DNA of 64,000 nt, taken from contig CM038726.1 of assembly GCA_021613375.1 (NCBI GenBank), positions 14,131,841 to 14,195,840 on the forward strand, read 5' to 3'. Under the pieces are notes generated by a model. The model was not told the origin of the DNA, ran no database searches, and saw nothing but the letters and a program-made list of their open reading frames with translations. This document shows positions 1 to 12,998 of the stretch, one piece after another; the stretch's first letter is position 1, and every line of letters begins with the position of its first letter. This DNA comes from Megaleporinus macrocephalus. Its lineage: Eukaryota; Chordata; Actinopteri; Characiformes; Anostomidae. Position numbers and translations under genes: made by a program.

Positions 1-1584
1 ACTGCTACTTAAGGACCTGCTGCTAACGTCTTGGTGCCAAATACTATTGGGCAGGTGTCCATATTGTTTTAGTGTTAAAGGTCCAGTAACAACTGCTGTA
101 TAATGTAATAATGAAAATCATGATTTAGGTGCAAAAACTCATGCAACATGGAACTCACAGTAAAGAATGAAATACAAGAAACACATAGGATATGCATGTT
201 CTATGAGTATAAACCTCATTTCAAGCTTCTGGCTCAACACCGGACACAGAAGAGTCTGATTTTGATGAATTGGGCTCGGCTATTTAAAGCTGGATGTGTG
301 TATATTACAGCCTGTACATTAGTGAGCATCACTCGGCAGCAGTGCAGGCGAACAAATTGCCAGCAAGCAAAAGCAACTGGTGGAGGAAAGAAATGTATAC
401 ACTCCGTTCAATGACTATACAGCACACAAGCCTTTGACTAATACAGTGATGAAAACTGTCAGACACCTGGCACGCCTCAGTGTGGGTCTATTTCCCCCTT
501 CTTAGGTATCTATCACAAGAGAGCAGTAGACTGTTGCGCTATCTCAGCCACTTGCAAATGTTCTAGATGTGGAAGATGAGGACATCATGTATTTCTTTCT
601 ACAAGCTCTGTTGTGTTAAATGAATTACTAAGATGTTCATGTTTGAGATTCCAATCTCCCATATACAGCCCATATACTTTAGGTCTCTTTCACAAGAACA
701 ACGGCCAAACACACTCATAATCAATATCATAAATCAGAAAGCCCGTGTGATGTTGTTAGGAAAGATTGTCATACACATTTTAAAATAACTCACAAGTAAA
801 ATAACTCAGACTGTCTAAACAGTTATTTTTATTATCCATCATTGCTTTAGATATAGTAAATAATGGTAAACTGAAAAGACTTATGTGTTGGATTTACTTA
901 AATCAAGGCAATTTCAAAATTCAACATGAAGGATTTTTAAGTAAGTTAAGTTGAACCAAAAAATGTTTGCTGTACCAACTCGGTTGTATTAAGTTCATTG
1001 ATGTGTAAACTAAAGCAAAACTAAAGTATTACAATTATTATCAAGCCAAACACATGACTATATCATCAAATATTGTGGTTAAGTCGTGAGCTAGCTATTG
1101 TTATTAGCAGCAAGCTAACTGTTTTAACAGTAGTGTAACCTTGTAACCATACTTATGCTAGTGGCAACAAAACAATAAAATAGCAATAACACGATTAACT
1201 GTGTTAAAACATGGCAGTATCAAAAAAATACATCCAACTAAAATGAGAATTAGTTTTACATTACGTTATCTTACCTAAGACGAGGTTCTGAAGTTTGCCA
1301 TGCAAGGAGCTGTAAAGCAGCTGAAGTCAGCACAAAATGCTGATGAAGGATATGCCATAAGATGAAACAATTCAAAAATATTCTTTCATTCACTGTATTT
1401 ATTTGAGCTCAGAGAAATATAACTTTTTTTAATTGAACTCATTTACATTAAATGTTTTAAGTAGAAGCTATTAAATGTTAGAAGTATGGCTTGTTGAGTG
1501 AAGGAATCATTCTTTTCAGTGTACTTCATTACTATACCTTTGACCTTCAGAATACTCATTACAAACCTCAAAGGTCTTTTAAAT
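1..1584. other. Intergenic, AT-rich, no gene seen
   Basis: No recognisable coding exon, RNA gene or intact mobile element was found on either strand. The sequence is AT-rich with several short A/T runs. The longest open frames (up to about 88 codons) have no recognisable domain and are of the length expected by chance. Confidence 0.6.
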
Positions 1585-2622
1585 GTACACTACCCCCCTT
1601 ACCATTTCGTTGGACTGCCTTTAGCTTTGATTAAAGTGAGCATTTGCCTTGGCATCTCTTCAACAACGTTCAACAACGACACAACATGTATCTCCATTCA
1701 GATCTGCATTCATTTTTTTTGGCCAAGATCCTGTACTGACGACGGGAGTGTCTAACCACTCCATAAATATCTTCTCCAGCACATCCCAAAGACTTTCAAT
1801 AGGGAGAAGATCCGGACTCTGTGGGGGCCAATTCATGAGTGAAAATGATTCCTCATGTTCGCTGAACCTCTCTTTCACAATTAAAGCCAGATGAATTCCC
1901 ATCAGGGAAAAATCCATTAATGGGATAGCCACTCAGTGCATTCAGGTAGTCGTATGTTTTATTGCCACTTTACAAGACAAGACTTGTTCAGTAGGCACTT
2001 CATGCTCTTCTGTGACCCTATTGTGTCCATCGCTCTAGAATAGGCTGGACTTATCTGAGCACATGAGCTTTTGTATTGCTCCAGAGTCCAGTCATTATGC
2101 TCCCCAGCAAACTGAAGCCTCTTTTCCGATTAGCTTTGCTGAAAGGTGGTTCTCCCATGGCCATACAGCTGATTAGCCCCAGTCTTCTATATAATTCTCT
2201 ATTAGATTGTGTGTGTGTGTGCCAATGCTCTTACTTTCACTACTAAAAAGAGTCGTTATGGTTACTATTGAGTTTTATGATTTGACTTCGCTTAGTGTTT
2301 TACATTCATTCAAGATTTTTTTTACAACCACATTTCTTCCACAAAGTTGACAGTTCATCACTTCCAGGTTTTAATAATGCGCTGGACAGTTTCTAACCCA
2401 ATTGCAGTCATTTCAGCTTCTCTTTAGTTGTTTTCTTTGGTCGGTGTAGGCCAATATCAAGGAGACGTCTTCCTGCACGATTGTTTATGAAACGACTTAA
2501 AAGAAAATAATTCACTGCATCAGTTAGGATTAAAAGAACTGCTGGCAGCTGAAGCACATTAATCACTGGGGTAATCATATTTGCTTATTTAAATTCAAAC
2601 AGTAACTTTTTTGGCCATTAAT
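1585..2622 (-). mobile_element. Degenerate Tc1/mariner DNA transposon
   Basis: A decayed Tc1-like element lies on the minus strand. Its left end starts with TACACTACC after a TA target context, and its right end has TTTTTTGGCC, which fits a Tc1-type terminal repeat. Read in reverse, the interior keeps the order of a transposase gene. The C-terminal block with PPQSPDL and PIE is near 1790-1835, and HTH-encoding remnants lie towards 2350-2480. Internal deletions, frameshifts and stops leave no functional gene. The length of about 1.04 kb is shorter than an autonomous element (about 1.6 kb). The exact right boundary is uncertain by some tens of bases. Confidence 0.85.
1660..1932 (-). pseudogene. 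Tc1 transposase C-terminal fragment
   Basis: A 90-codon open stretch encodes the C-terminal part of a DD34E transposase. The motif NWPPQSPDLLPIESLWDVL is seen at residues 34-52. It includes the glutamate (residue 46, bases 1795-1797) that normally completes the catalytic triad. The aspartates expected upstream are missing or out of frame, and a deletion sits between residues 10 and 13 compared with the family. It is therefore a dead fragment of the surrounding element. Confidence 0.85.
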
Positions 2623-3639
2623 GAAAATCTTTAGCGCCACGCTCCCACTTTTACTGTTACTTAGGTGTCATTTCTCTGTACTCTGTGCACCACTGCATTT
2701 CATCACGACTCCTAAACTAGGCCCATTTCAGGTTTGTTAACAAGCACCTTACAGCACCACGGTCTCCACCATCTATTATTCAGAACAATAGAAACTATAT
2801 ATAGATGTAATATAAGTATTTTAGGGCATGTTGGTAGACAGAAAGCCAGTTGAAAGGGAGAGCCTCCTCAGTTTGTTGTTTTCTGTTAAAAACAGTTTAT
2901 ATAGTAAAGTTATATACAGTAAAGTTAATTGTGGGTTAAAACCTGCTACCTGTGTGCTAAATGCCAGGTTTTTCATTTTACAGGTATTTGTTAAACTAAC
3001 CATGATAAGGTTTTGTGTTGTGTTTATCATGTTGGTTGGGATTTGCAATTGATTGGGGTCATTCTGATCACATTCTTATTTGACTGGCACAAGTACACAA
3101 AGCCAGGGTGATCTTCCAAAATTGGTGGTTTCTGCTGTTCTGTAATTAATATTTTGTTAATTCTAGAGCAGTCCAGTAATCGTTCTGTATGTTTTCCCAG
3201 ATACAGTGCTGTTGTGCTCATAGCAGATCACAGAACATAATGTAGTATTTCTATTTATTACATGCATGTTTTGAGATTTTGGTATTCAGCTTATCTGAGG
3301 CAATCAGTTGTCACAAAATATGAGAGTAGTCACTTATGTTATTTTAAGTTGTAAAAAATGTAATGCTGGTATAATTACATTGAGTGATTGGAACAAGTAT
3401 TTGGACTGAATCGTTGTTAAAATATTCATTTGTAACTCTGACCCTAAATCTGTACGTGCTACAAACTTCTGCCGTTTGATTTTATGAATTGATTTACTTC
3501 GTTATTTTGACTGCTGCTGGTCTATTATACTGTATTAAGCTCTACTGTTCATGTACAAGTGTTCAGTGGGGTAAAACAGCTCTGGTCTAGATGGAACATA
3601 CACACATGGCCTGTGTTTACTGGACCATGTGATACAAAG
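2623..3639. other. Intergenic, no feature recognised
   Basis: AT-rich noncoding sequence. Short open frames on both strands at 2821-3221 have no recognisable motifs and are chance frames. No repeat family was identified. Confidence 0.5.
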
Positions 3640-3800
3640 CAGAAAGATTCAGACTACATACACTTGCTGAGATTTTTTATTAAGGACACCTCCTTGTATC
3701 TGCACTCATTATCCGTTGTATCAGCTCTGCTTACCATAAAGGAGTACTTTGTAATTCTACAAATACAGACTGTAGTCCATTTCTTAGTTTGTTTGTTTAT
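3640..3800 (+). mobile_element. Fragment of a foldback DNA element
   Basis: This stretch carries, in order, ACACCTCCTTGTATCTGCAC, a TATCAGCTC-like word, the phrase AGTACTTTGTAATTCTAC, and CAGACTGTAGTCCATT. The same words in the same order form the left arm of the foldback element at about 30.64-31.24 kb. Only one arm is present here, so it is a truncated copy. From memory this is a common nonautonomous family in otophysan fishes; that identity is not verified. Confidence 0.7.
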
Positions 3801-5779
3801 TTGTTTTTTTCTTTTGATGTTATTTCATGTTTCATTCTTTTGATAAACCATCAGGCTCAGTTGCTGTAATTAATCTGGCTACCATTATCGTTATTATACC
3901 AATTATAGTGTTTGTAAAGTTTTTTCTGTTCTGTGTTTCTTAATTTTTAACAACAACAAGTTTTTGATACTAATTTAAGATCTAAATACACTAATATACT
4001 AAACTGCAGCATTGACAGCCACTTATGGCCTCAAGCGTAGGTGTTACCATCGCAGGCAGAGGGGCCTTTGATGGTGACCTCTTGTAACCTTAGGTTAATA
4101 GCAAGTGTTTGCACTAACAACAGCGTATGTCCTGTTTCATATTACATATCAAAGCTTTGACCTCATGCAGAGCTCCACAGTTACTCGTATATCCAATTTG
4201 TACTTTCATGAGTACTTTTAGGTGGTAATGCTTGAGTATAGTAAATGAGACTAAGGTCCTAGAAATCTGTCTACAGCTGTTCCTCCCCATCTGAACAGAC
4301 CAAATCCTCAGTTGTGTCTGGCACATATACATTTCTCACATTACACTACAGCTGACTGACAGTGTAGGGCTTTGAGTAGGCCTTGTGGGTATGAGTGGCA
4401 GAATTAGATTAGTACTACTCGCTCTGTATCATGTGGAGACACTTACAATACAGCATTCAGCACAAGTATGGAACAGTGTGACCAGACATCTTCCTGTTCA
4501 ACAGCGCCATCTGGGATCCATTCTGTGATCTAATGCAAAAAGGCATCTGCTTAGTAAGGAGATATCATGGATTTTTATATATAACTTAACGTCCTGTGAC
4601 GTATTACTCCATTCTAACGTATTTACATTCTAGCAAATTCAATTCAAACGTGTTTTTTATTAGTTTAGTTTAATTTAATTCAACATTTCAATTCACTTTA
4701 AGTCAAACCTTTGTTTAATCTCTGTGTTCAAAGTGATTAAAATGAATAATTACTTCACTTCAGGACTTTATCAATCTCTTACATTTCTTTATTCAAGGTC
4801 TTGTGAAATGTCCAATTCGATTTAATTAAATTCAATTCAATTCAATTCAGCTCTGTTCAACACTTAGTTTATAAGTAAACAACTAATTATTATTGATATA
4901 AAGTGTTGTAAATATATATATTCAATTAAATGAATTTAATTGTTCTTAAAAACTTAATTTAACCACTGCAAACACTGAGGGAGAGCTCTCTTTTAGGGCA
5001 TTCCGTAAATGAACAAGCATGGCCTGATCCACCAGCAGGCCGAATTTGGTGTGTACCCTGGGGTCCCATAGGCCAAAGAAAAACAAAGAACAAAAAAATA
5101 CAACTAAAAGCAAATGATAGTAATGACAGTAAAATAAATTGAGTGAACCAACCAACATAAACTGTAACACAATAGTAAGTAAAAAAGAAAAAGAGAACTA
5201 CAAAAAAAAAAAAAATTAAAGGACCAGCTCATCAAAGGGAGATCACCAGAAGTGTCTGTTGACATATGGTTGCTTGTCCATTGTTGAAAAAGCAGGCTTG
5301 TCAATATGAAAGATATCCTACTGCGATCTACAAACATCTCAACACAGATATTTCAGAAAAGACACGTTTTGAATCACAGATCGCTATCGTGGTGCTATCA
5401 ACCCCAAACCTGACACACATCACAAACACTTAGTTTTTATCTCTCAAGCCCGGCAGCTTGTTGATGACAGAGACTGTCACTAAAATAACCTTGAGATAAT
5501 ACTGGACGCGAAGCAATTTCAGTGCCACCGGTAGTGAACTTTTCATTTCCACACAACATTATGTGTAATCAGTGAGCTCTCTAATGTACAACATAGACTG
5601 TGTTTTACTGTAAATACTAGGAAAATGCAAGAAAGTGCACTTGCAAGAAAGGCCTCTTATATGTTTGCAATTAAAAAAAAAAGTTTCAGGATAAATATAA
5701 GACTTTTGTATGATATTGTACTTATTATACCAAGTGAAATCATTTTACTGCCTAATATACTTGTATTCAAACGTTTGTA
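3801..5779. other. Intergenic, AT-rich with degenerate ATTCA repeats
   Basis: No gene seen. From about 4630 to 4940 the sequence is dominated by degenerate words of the ATTCA/ATTTAATT type, for example CAATTCAATTCAATTCAG near 4830-4850, suggesting an old pentamer-like simple repeat. Poly(A) runs occur near 5200-5215. Confidence 0.5.
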
Positions 5780-5970
5780 GACATCCACTAATCCAACATT
5801 CCTTCTGAATGTAAGAGCAGGTTTGGACAAGGCTGTACACTAACTATTTGATTGAATTCAGCCACAAGAACCATTAGTGAGATCACTATTGATGATGGAT
5901 GATTAGTTCTGCCACTCAGGCTGGTGTACTGGATGGCTTTATCACTCCACAGCCCAATAACCAGGTGCAG
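5780..5970. mobile_element. Dispersed DNA-transposon fragment
   Basis: The sequence contains AGCCACAAGAACCATTAGTG, then a GATGTTGGATGA-like word, and ends near CTCCACAGCCCAATAACCAG. I recall these phrases from a widespread fish nonautonomous DNA transposon family; the family name is not assigned. A second remnant with the related word CTCCACTGCCCAGTGCTGG is at about 33.95-34.11 kb. Confidence 0.5.
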
Positions 5971-7744
5971 AAGTTTAGAGACCACTGGTCAAATTACATG
6001 TCTAGAATACAAAACAACAGAGGATAAGATAAAAATGAATGCACAATTACAGTTTGTTTATTGGAATGGAAAAACTGTAAAAAGTTAAAAATAAAATGTA
6101 ATGTTTTAACATATTAAACAAATATTGTCCACTAAAATTAGCAGAAAAATGTTTGTTCCCTACAGTGTTAACCAGATTTGAGTTGCTTTCATTATGTGAG
6201 AAAAAGTGAGACTGTTTCATTTTATTTATAGACAATTTTCTGCAGAATTCAGTAGGAATTTCACATTTCTGCGTAATTAAATGGGGAAGATGTAAACAAA
6301 GTAATTCAGACTGATATGATGCAAAGTGGTCCATTCTAGGGAACATTGTGGAGTAAGAATTGTTTATACATCAGTTGTGGTGGTATGATGTCTAAAAGTC
6401 TAGAGTATTTTATGGGATGGTTATGCTGTATAAAAAGTCTGAAACATTGTTTCATTTTTAAAACATAGTTTAAAACTATGTTTATGGTCTTGAGATTGGG
6501 CCCCAGGTATTGTAGAAGTGGAGAATTGTCCTCCAAACAAGTTTTTTACTATTACTGTATTGGTGTTGACTTCTAAAGAGCCAATGCATCATTTCACATC
6601 AAACCAAATGAGTGAATGTTCTCAGTGCTTGAATTAAGCAGAGTTCCTCCTCCTTTAAGCAAATATGTAAGTATTGGACCACTCTCTCTTTCTTCTGCTG
6701 GACACCTCTTACCCCCTTCACACACCCCCCTCCACAGTGAACAGCTGATTAAAATGAGCACAACCACAAGCTAATCTCCTTCGGCCTGTCACCAACCCAC
6801 CCGTCTCTGACCTTCCAGAGGGTCAAAAGGAGACTTCCCTCCTGTCTGTGTCTTTGAGAAGATCCCAGGGCTTTTCCCGCTCGCGAGCATTGTTCGGAGC
6901 AGTATTCACGACCGGAACATGGCTGGAGACGTGTGGAACTGTCTGCGTCTGGTGGCGGGGGTGAAGGGTAAGCGGGTTTGAAGCTGTCAAGAAGGCACCA
7001 TGCTGATGACCTCCTTTGGTCCTCGGAATATGTGTCTCCTCTGCCTCCCTTGCTTCTTTTCTCCCAGACACATTCCAGTCTGGAGGTTGCCCACGGTGAA
7101 AACAAAAATGTGAGAGCTTCCAAGCAATCAGTGTTTCTCAGCTGGGCATGGATCACCTCAGATCCTGCGAGACTCTATTCCCTGGGAGGTCAAAGATAAG
7201 TCTAAGTGTGCAGTATTTCCCCTGCTTGACTTGAACTGCATTCTTCCCCTAGATGCAGGTAGTCGGTCAGGGAGGAATGTTGCACATTCCCAATTGCATG
7301 CTGCGAGTGCATTCCGGCGCAGCCCAACGCAAATGAGACCGCTTATGAAAGGTCAACCTGGGGCACTGCAAAGTGAGCTCTAATGAGATTCAATCAAAGT
7401 GAATACATGATTTAACCCAATTACATCCCTCATGAAAATATTCAATACCTGAACTTAACAGAGTTATAAAACAGATTTCCTCAAATAAATTGTGTTCTTC
7501 TAAGATAAGGCAACCTATAAAGCAAACCTATATAATTTCCTAACGTTGGCTAAGCTTTATCTGTTAGCATGTTTCTAATTCAGCTTATTAAAGTTAGTTG
7601 AACTTGATTTACTAGTGTTGCTTTAACTTACATCAGTCCAATGTGTTTTACTACAGTTGGCCGTCTTAGTAGTGTTATTTTTCACCAGCACCACTAATTG
7701 GTCAGCAGTGGGTTATTATGCTATCAATGAGCAATAACAATAAG
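5971..7744. other. Intergenic, with a GC-richer block near 6.7-7.3 kb
   Basis: No coding exon recognised. The block from about 6690 to 7350 has higher GC and a more complex sequence than its surroundings. A 135-codon minus-strand frame (6749-7156) lies there, but it has no recognisable domain and low-complexity composition, so I do not call it a gene. It could be an unrecognised conserved noncoding element. Confidence 0.4.
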
Positions 7745-8680
7745 TACAGTGCTGTGAGAAAGCATTTGCCTTCACCTGACTTCTTCTATTTTTGCTATTA
7801 AGTCACATTTAAATGTTTCTGATCATCCAACTCATTTTAATAGAAGATAAAGACATTGGTCACCACAAGAGGCAGCTTTTAAAAGATAATTCCATTTACT
7901 GAACTTAAAGATTTATTCAAAACCCATATAATCCATGTGAAAAAATTATTGTCCTAAACCTAACAACTGGTTGTGATTGGTGGAAATTCTCTTTTAGGAT
8001 GTTCTGAAGAGATAGAGAGCAGAATTAGTCGTCTAGGGTCTGCAGAAGCAAAGCAGCCCCCTGACCATCACACTACCACCACCAACATGTTTTATTGTTG
8101 GTATGAGGTTCTTATGGTGGAATGTTGTGTAAGCTTTATGTTAGATGTAATAGGTTTGATCAGTCCAGAGAATATCAGGTCTAGTTCAGATGTTTTTTTT
8201 GGAAAATTCAAAAACAAGCCTTTGTGTTGAGTCAGCAGTGCTTTCTGCCTTGCAGTTCTCCCATGGATGCTTTTTTTGTCCAGTGTCTTTCTCATTGTAG
8301 AATTGTGTACTTTGATGTTAACTGAGGCATGTGAGGCCCACTATTGTTTAAATGTTCATCTAAATTCCTTTGTGACCGCTTGGATTATTTGTCAATACCA
8401 GCCACTTTTTTCCTGATGTATGGACAATGATTCTTACTGTGGCTCCCTGGAGTCCCAGGCCCATAGCAATGACTTTGTAACCCTTTCCAGAATAAGATAT
8501 TTCACTGACTTATTTTCACAACTGGTTTTGCATCTCCTTAGAACATGGATCATGTGCTGCTTTTTGAGCTGCTTCACGTTGCAAGGTTCTATTTAAGTAA
8601 TAAAATGTGATCGGAAACATTCGAGTATGCGAAAATGGAAGAAATTGAAAAGGGGACACATTGTGTTTCACGGCACTGTA
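7745..8680 (-). mobile_element. Degenerate Tc1/mariner element with TACAGTGCTGTG ends
   Basis: The left end reads TACAGTGCTGTGAGAAAGCA, and the right end reads CACGGCACTGTA, its near-perfect inverted complement; TA flanks are consistent with Tc1/mariner insertion. The interior, read on the minus strand, keeps transposase-gene words (for example CCCTGACCATCACACTACCA on the plus strand near 8060) in family order. It is shortened to about 0.94 kb with many stops. No functional transposase remains. Confidence 0.85.
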
Positions 8681-10166
8681 AATATTATATAAAAATTTGA
8701 GCTCAAGCTGACATGAATTAATGGTATTTTACCTAACATATGGCATATTGGCAAATTATATGGCAAATTATAAGCAGAGCCCTTTCATATGAGATGAGTC
8801 ATCATCACTGTCATAAAAGTTCAAAACAGATATACAGATTTCTGTTTCAGCTGGAAATTTGTTGGCTGACATGAGTTTTGACAGATCGATATGTTACATA
8901 TATTTTCAATCTGAAGAAGATTGTTTTTAAATAAGTCTAATAACCTCATACCAAAGTAGGTAAGGTGACAGCAAAAAAAGAAAAGGTTACATTGGACAAA
9001 CAATGGCCCCTGCATTTAGCCTCATGCACATTGTTTTATTTGCGCAACTGTTTGTACACGAGTAGAAATTTGACAGTTCAGTGACAATAACTTGTGATGT
9101 TTAGTCCAAATTATCCGTGAATGTAACACTCATATCTCACAAAATAAAACATTTCTTACCCACATAGTTCTGCTTATCTTTAAAATAAGAGACCCATTTA
9201 CAGTTAACTTTATAAATAAAATACTAATGTTCACTTATTTCTTATTTCTACCACCTCGAATTACTAATGTGTCTTCATATGGCTTATCATCTCTGTATTG
9301 ATTGAGTAGGTGACCTTATGCCCTCAATATAGAGCTCTAAGACGGGTACTGTGTAAAGTGATCATAGGCAGACTGTTCAGTACTGCATTCATTTTACGAT
9401 GTTATAAATAGCAATCTGCAGTTTAAACATCTCTGATCAGTTTGTATATTTTGTATGTATATCACAATGATTTTAATTAAAATATGCATTAAATGTGCAG
9501 AAGTGTAGATGATTTATTCATATAGAAAATCAGAACCCTGGGCACTGGGGTGCTCAAACTTGTGCATGTTACTGTATATAAAATGGTATGCTTTGATGCT
9601 AAGTCACAGAACATTTATACCTAGAGATACATCACATGAGTAGATAGCTGCCGTAGAATGTATTTATTTAGTATTTTGAATTGTTCTCTGGTGTCTACAT
9701 ACAGATGCAGGTGTACATTTCCATTTACACCTTGTGATTTGGTTGTAGAATGAAATGAGCTGCTTTATCTTTTTTAATGAGCTCATGAATCAATTGATGA
9801 GCTTTATTCTGATTTGTTGAGAATCACACAGGCTGTAACAGGAAAGACACCAGACAGGAAAATAAATAAAACCTTAATAGACTAGGTCACCAAACCATTT
9901 AATTTAACTACGCTAGTTACTTGGCACTTGCTAGTAATTAATGTTACTTATACTAGCTGCTTGCTTTGAGTCTCAACATCACCACAAAGTAAAGTTGTTA
10001 CTCACTATAAAACTTTCAGTTTATGATGATCAGCATCAATCAGCAAACCGTGATACCATCACACAGCATGGCTGCTACTTACAGGTTGCTGTTGGGGTTT
10101 GTGATGCTAATATGTTCAATATTGTCCAAAGTTTGAGAAACTGTCTGGAGTGAAATGTGCAGATCT
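8681..10166. other. Intergenic, no feature recognised
   Basis: AT-rich noncoding DNA. No repeat family or exon was recognised in this stretch; open frames are short and featureless. Confidence 0.5.
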
Positions 10167-10234
10167 GTTCCACCTTTAATGGTGCTGCATTTACATTCTG
10201 GTGCCTGTACAGGCTGTATCATTCAAGGTGGAAC
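10167..10234. repeat. 68-bp palindromic MITE-like element
   Basis: GTTCCACCTTTAAT at the left is matched by its inverted complement ATTCAAGGTGGAAC at the right, with an inner GGTGCTGCATTTACATTC arm. The same family, in a longer arrangement, lies in the 5' intron of zbtb43 at 26536-26643. It is probably a miniature inverted-repeat element of unknown superfamily. Confidence 0.7.
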
Positions 10235-10317
10235 GAAAAATTTAATTAAAGAACTGGCGAATAGGAAGCCAACATCAACCACTGCCAGCTTGGTTCTTAG
10301 GGAGGGCTATGAAAAGC

Positions 10318-10570
10318 GCAGACATCCCCTTCACAGCCTGGAATGATAGATGTCTCCGCATAGTGTGCTATTTTTGTTTCTTTTGTTCCATTGTCGCTGT
10401 CCCACTGGGCCTAGACATGAGCTGGTGTATGCCCACTTTGGTGGTATAAATATTGATGAGTCAATATTGTTATGTGACAGTCTAGAACTGGCCTGTTTTA
10501 CTGCCCTTTGGTGAATGTGGGATTTGTATTTGAAGGAAGAGACGGCAGTGTTTAAGATTCACGGTATGTG
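10318..10570. repeat. Dispersed repeat A, copy 1
   Basis: The words CAGACATCCCCTTCACAGCC, TGGTATAAATATT and GAGACGGCAGTGTTTA appear in the same order, with related spelling, at 22750-22950. The two copies are clearly diverged relatives of one dispersed family that I cannot name. Confidence 0.65.
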
Positions 10571-12239
10571 AGTTCTATGTACCAAACTATCCTTGTTTAA
10601 ATATGACAATGTATATAAAGTTTTCCACTAAGATAAGCACTAAGATAAGCCTCCACAATATTACTTATGAGTAAAGTATTACCTAATTGTTTTAAAGTGG
10701 TATAGTATAGGCATATATATGTAAGCCAGCCACAGTTCCGAAGGGAACTTGAACTTTAGTTGAAGAACATAATGCCAATAGCCATCTGAGACAGTACAGA
10801 TACACCTTTCAATAAGTCTTTAGTAAGTGATGAAACCTTATTAACAATGAAATGCCTGAGGGGCTGGAGAGGGGGTGAGTTGCTGTCATGGTGTCTTATA
10901 ATATTGGTCAACCTTTCCTGAGTCCATGCAAAGGGCAAGACATAACCCCAAACTAATTTTTCACTTAGAGCACTTTTGAGGCTGCCCACGAAAGGTCAGC
11001 TCCCAAGGTAGCACAGAGGAATGAAGACATTAAATGTGGTCTATGTATTGATTGGTTTGTTATTAGTTGGGGAAAGAGTGGCTATGGCTCAGAAGAGGAA
11101 AAGCCGATAAAGTTGTCAGATAAACACTCAAGGTCTAAAGAGCATATCACAATAAAGGAAGGATTTTACACCGTGAGGGAAAGAAAAAAAATAAACAAAC
11201 CATCTGTTGACTGCTGATACAAAATTGGAAAGTTGGAAAGGCAAAGTTTAAGCTATTAGTCAATAATGGTAACGTAAAGTTATGGAGCGAGATGTTTAAC
11301 AGTGTCTAAGCCTAAGTAAAGAAAGAAAAGGAATTCTCTTGGCAAGTTGTTTGTAGAGGCGAACACTCTATCTCTGTAGTGATCTAGATGATGAAGCAAC
11401 ATGTGCAGAGTCATTCAAACACTTCCTATTTATATTATGGTACAGATCATGAGATAAAATCACAGTCAAGCAGAGATGTAGTGGATATCTTTATTCTGGG
11501 AAACTAACTAATACTAACATACAGCAGCATAAGATGAAGTATACCAATAGAAGGCCAAAATAAAATTGATATAGTTATAAACTTGGGGTCAGACAGACTA
11601 GCCAACTTTACTGCTCGGTAATGGCGCTTAATCGCATGATTATGAGACTAACAAACATGGATGCCTCAGAGAAGGCAACAGGTGAGGAGCCTGGTAATGT
11701 TGAGGTCTGTGGTAAAATGCATGTCTATGTTCAGACCTGTGGAGTTTAACTTTGTTCTAATATATATTCACTAGTACTTCAAAGATCAGATATGGAATGT
11801 TATTATAATAGGTTTCACAAATACTACAATAAAAGTCATTGGAAAGGGGACATAAAGCCTTTAAAGAACTCCAGATTTTTTTGGATCTCCAGTCTGACAA
11901 TGTTACACTGGGGTTGGGTGCAAATTTGCCAGATTCTATGGTTCGTATCTCTGGTTCCCTGAAGGCTAGCAATGTATTGCAGTGTCACACTTGAATGCCC
12001 TGTGGAGTTTGTAAAGAATTTTTAAAGATGTATTTGTAAAGCTGCTTCTCCTGTGGATTATTAATGATGTCGGTCATTAGTAATTCATCATATAACTGTC
12101 AACTTTTTAAAACATCTGGAGTTGAGCAACCTCTGCTTAAAACTTCCACAGTTCATTCCAGAAATTCTGTGACAGTGCCTTACCTGAAAATAGAGAGCAT
12201 AGGTTAGGAGCCAGGCCTCCAGAAGGCCCTGGTAAGACA
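10571..12239. other. Intergenic, no feature recognised
   Basis: No gene or named repeat seen. Open frames at 10756-10989 and 11757-11972 (minus strand) have no recognisable motif. Confidence 0.5.
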
Positions 12240-12970
12240 TTAGAGAACAACTTGGAGAACATCAGAACCAGAACTCCAAATCAGGAATTAGGACAGGGAT
12301 CACATCAAAAATTAAGAACAGGGACAGAAGAAGGTGCTGAGAAAGACATTGAGATTAGAGGCAAGGTGACCTTACACATCACTAATTGGGTCAAGGATCA
12401 TGTCAACAGTAGGGTTAAGACATGGGACAGCTGACAGCACTGAGAAAACCTCAAGACCAGGAGTAGCTTGAGCTTCTACAAATTAGGTCAGCGATCACAT
12501 TAAACGTTGAGTCAGAGACGCTGGTCAATGGCAGACCACAGACAGAGGGAGGCGATGAGGCAGTGACAGAAAGAGATTCAACAAAGAGAAGGATGACATG
12601 GTGTTTCGCAACTGAGGACCAACACAGAAGAGGCTGCAACAGGATAGATGGCAGATACTGCAAAAGAAGCTAGATCCCATCCAGTGACAGATGCAGGGAA
12701 ACAGACAGGATCAGATCATTTAACAGTACCTGGAGCAGGAGCTGGACCAACAAGATGAAGAGTGGTCGATAGAACTCTAAGCAGTGAGCAACAAAGAGGA
12801 ATCAGAAATGGCAACAGAGAGTTGAGTGCGGGAACAGAGACAGAGAGATGAACTGGAGCTGAAACTGAGACTGACAGAAGGACTGAAACAGAAGGAGCTG
12901 AATGAGTGAGAGGAACTTGTTCAGGGCAAAGAATAGCCCAGTGACTCAGAGAAGAACAGGAGCCAGCTCA
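12240..12970. repeat. Decayed purine-rich tandem-like tract
   Basis: About 730 bases are strongly purine-rich on the + strand and built from recurring words such as GGGACAG, GAACAG, AGACAGAGAG and GGAGCTGAA. The pattern looks like an old minisatellite whose units have diverged beyond a fixed period. No long open frame survives, so it is not coding now. Confidence 0.5.
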
Positions 12971-12998
12971 GTCACAGAAACAGGGGTTAGAAAGAATA

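Noticed and set aside
6749..7156. 135-codon minus-strand frame
   Set aside because: No domain or homology recognised; a second overlapping frame of similar quality exists.
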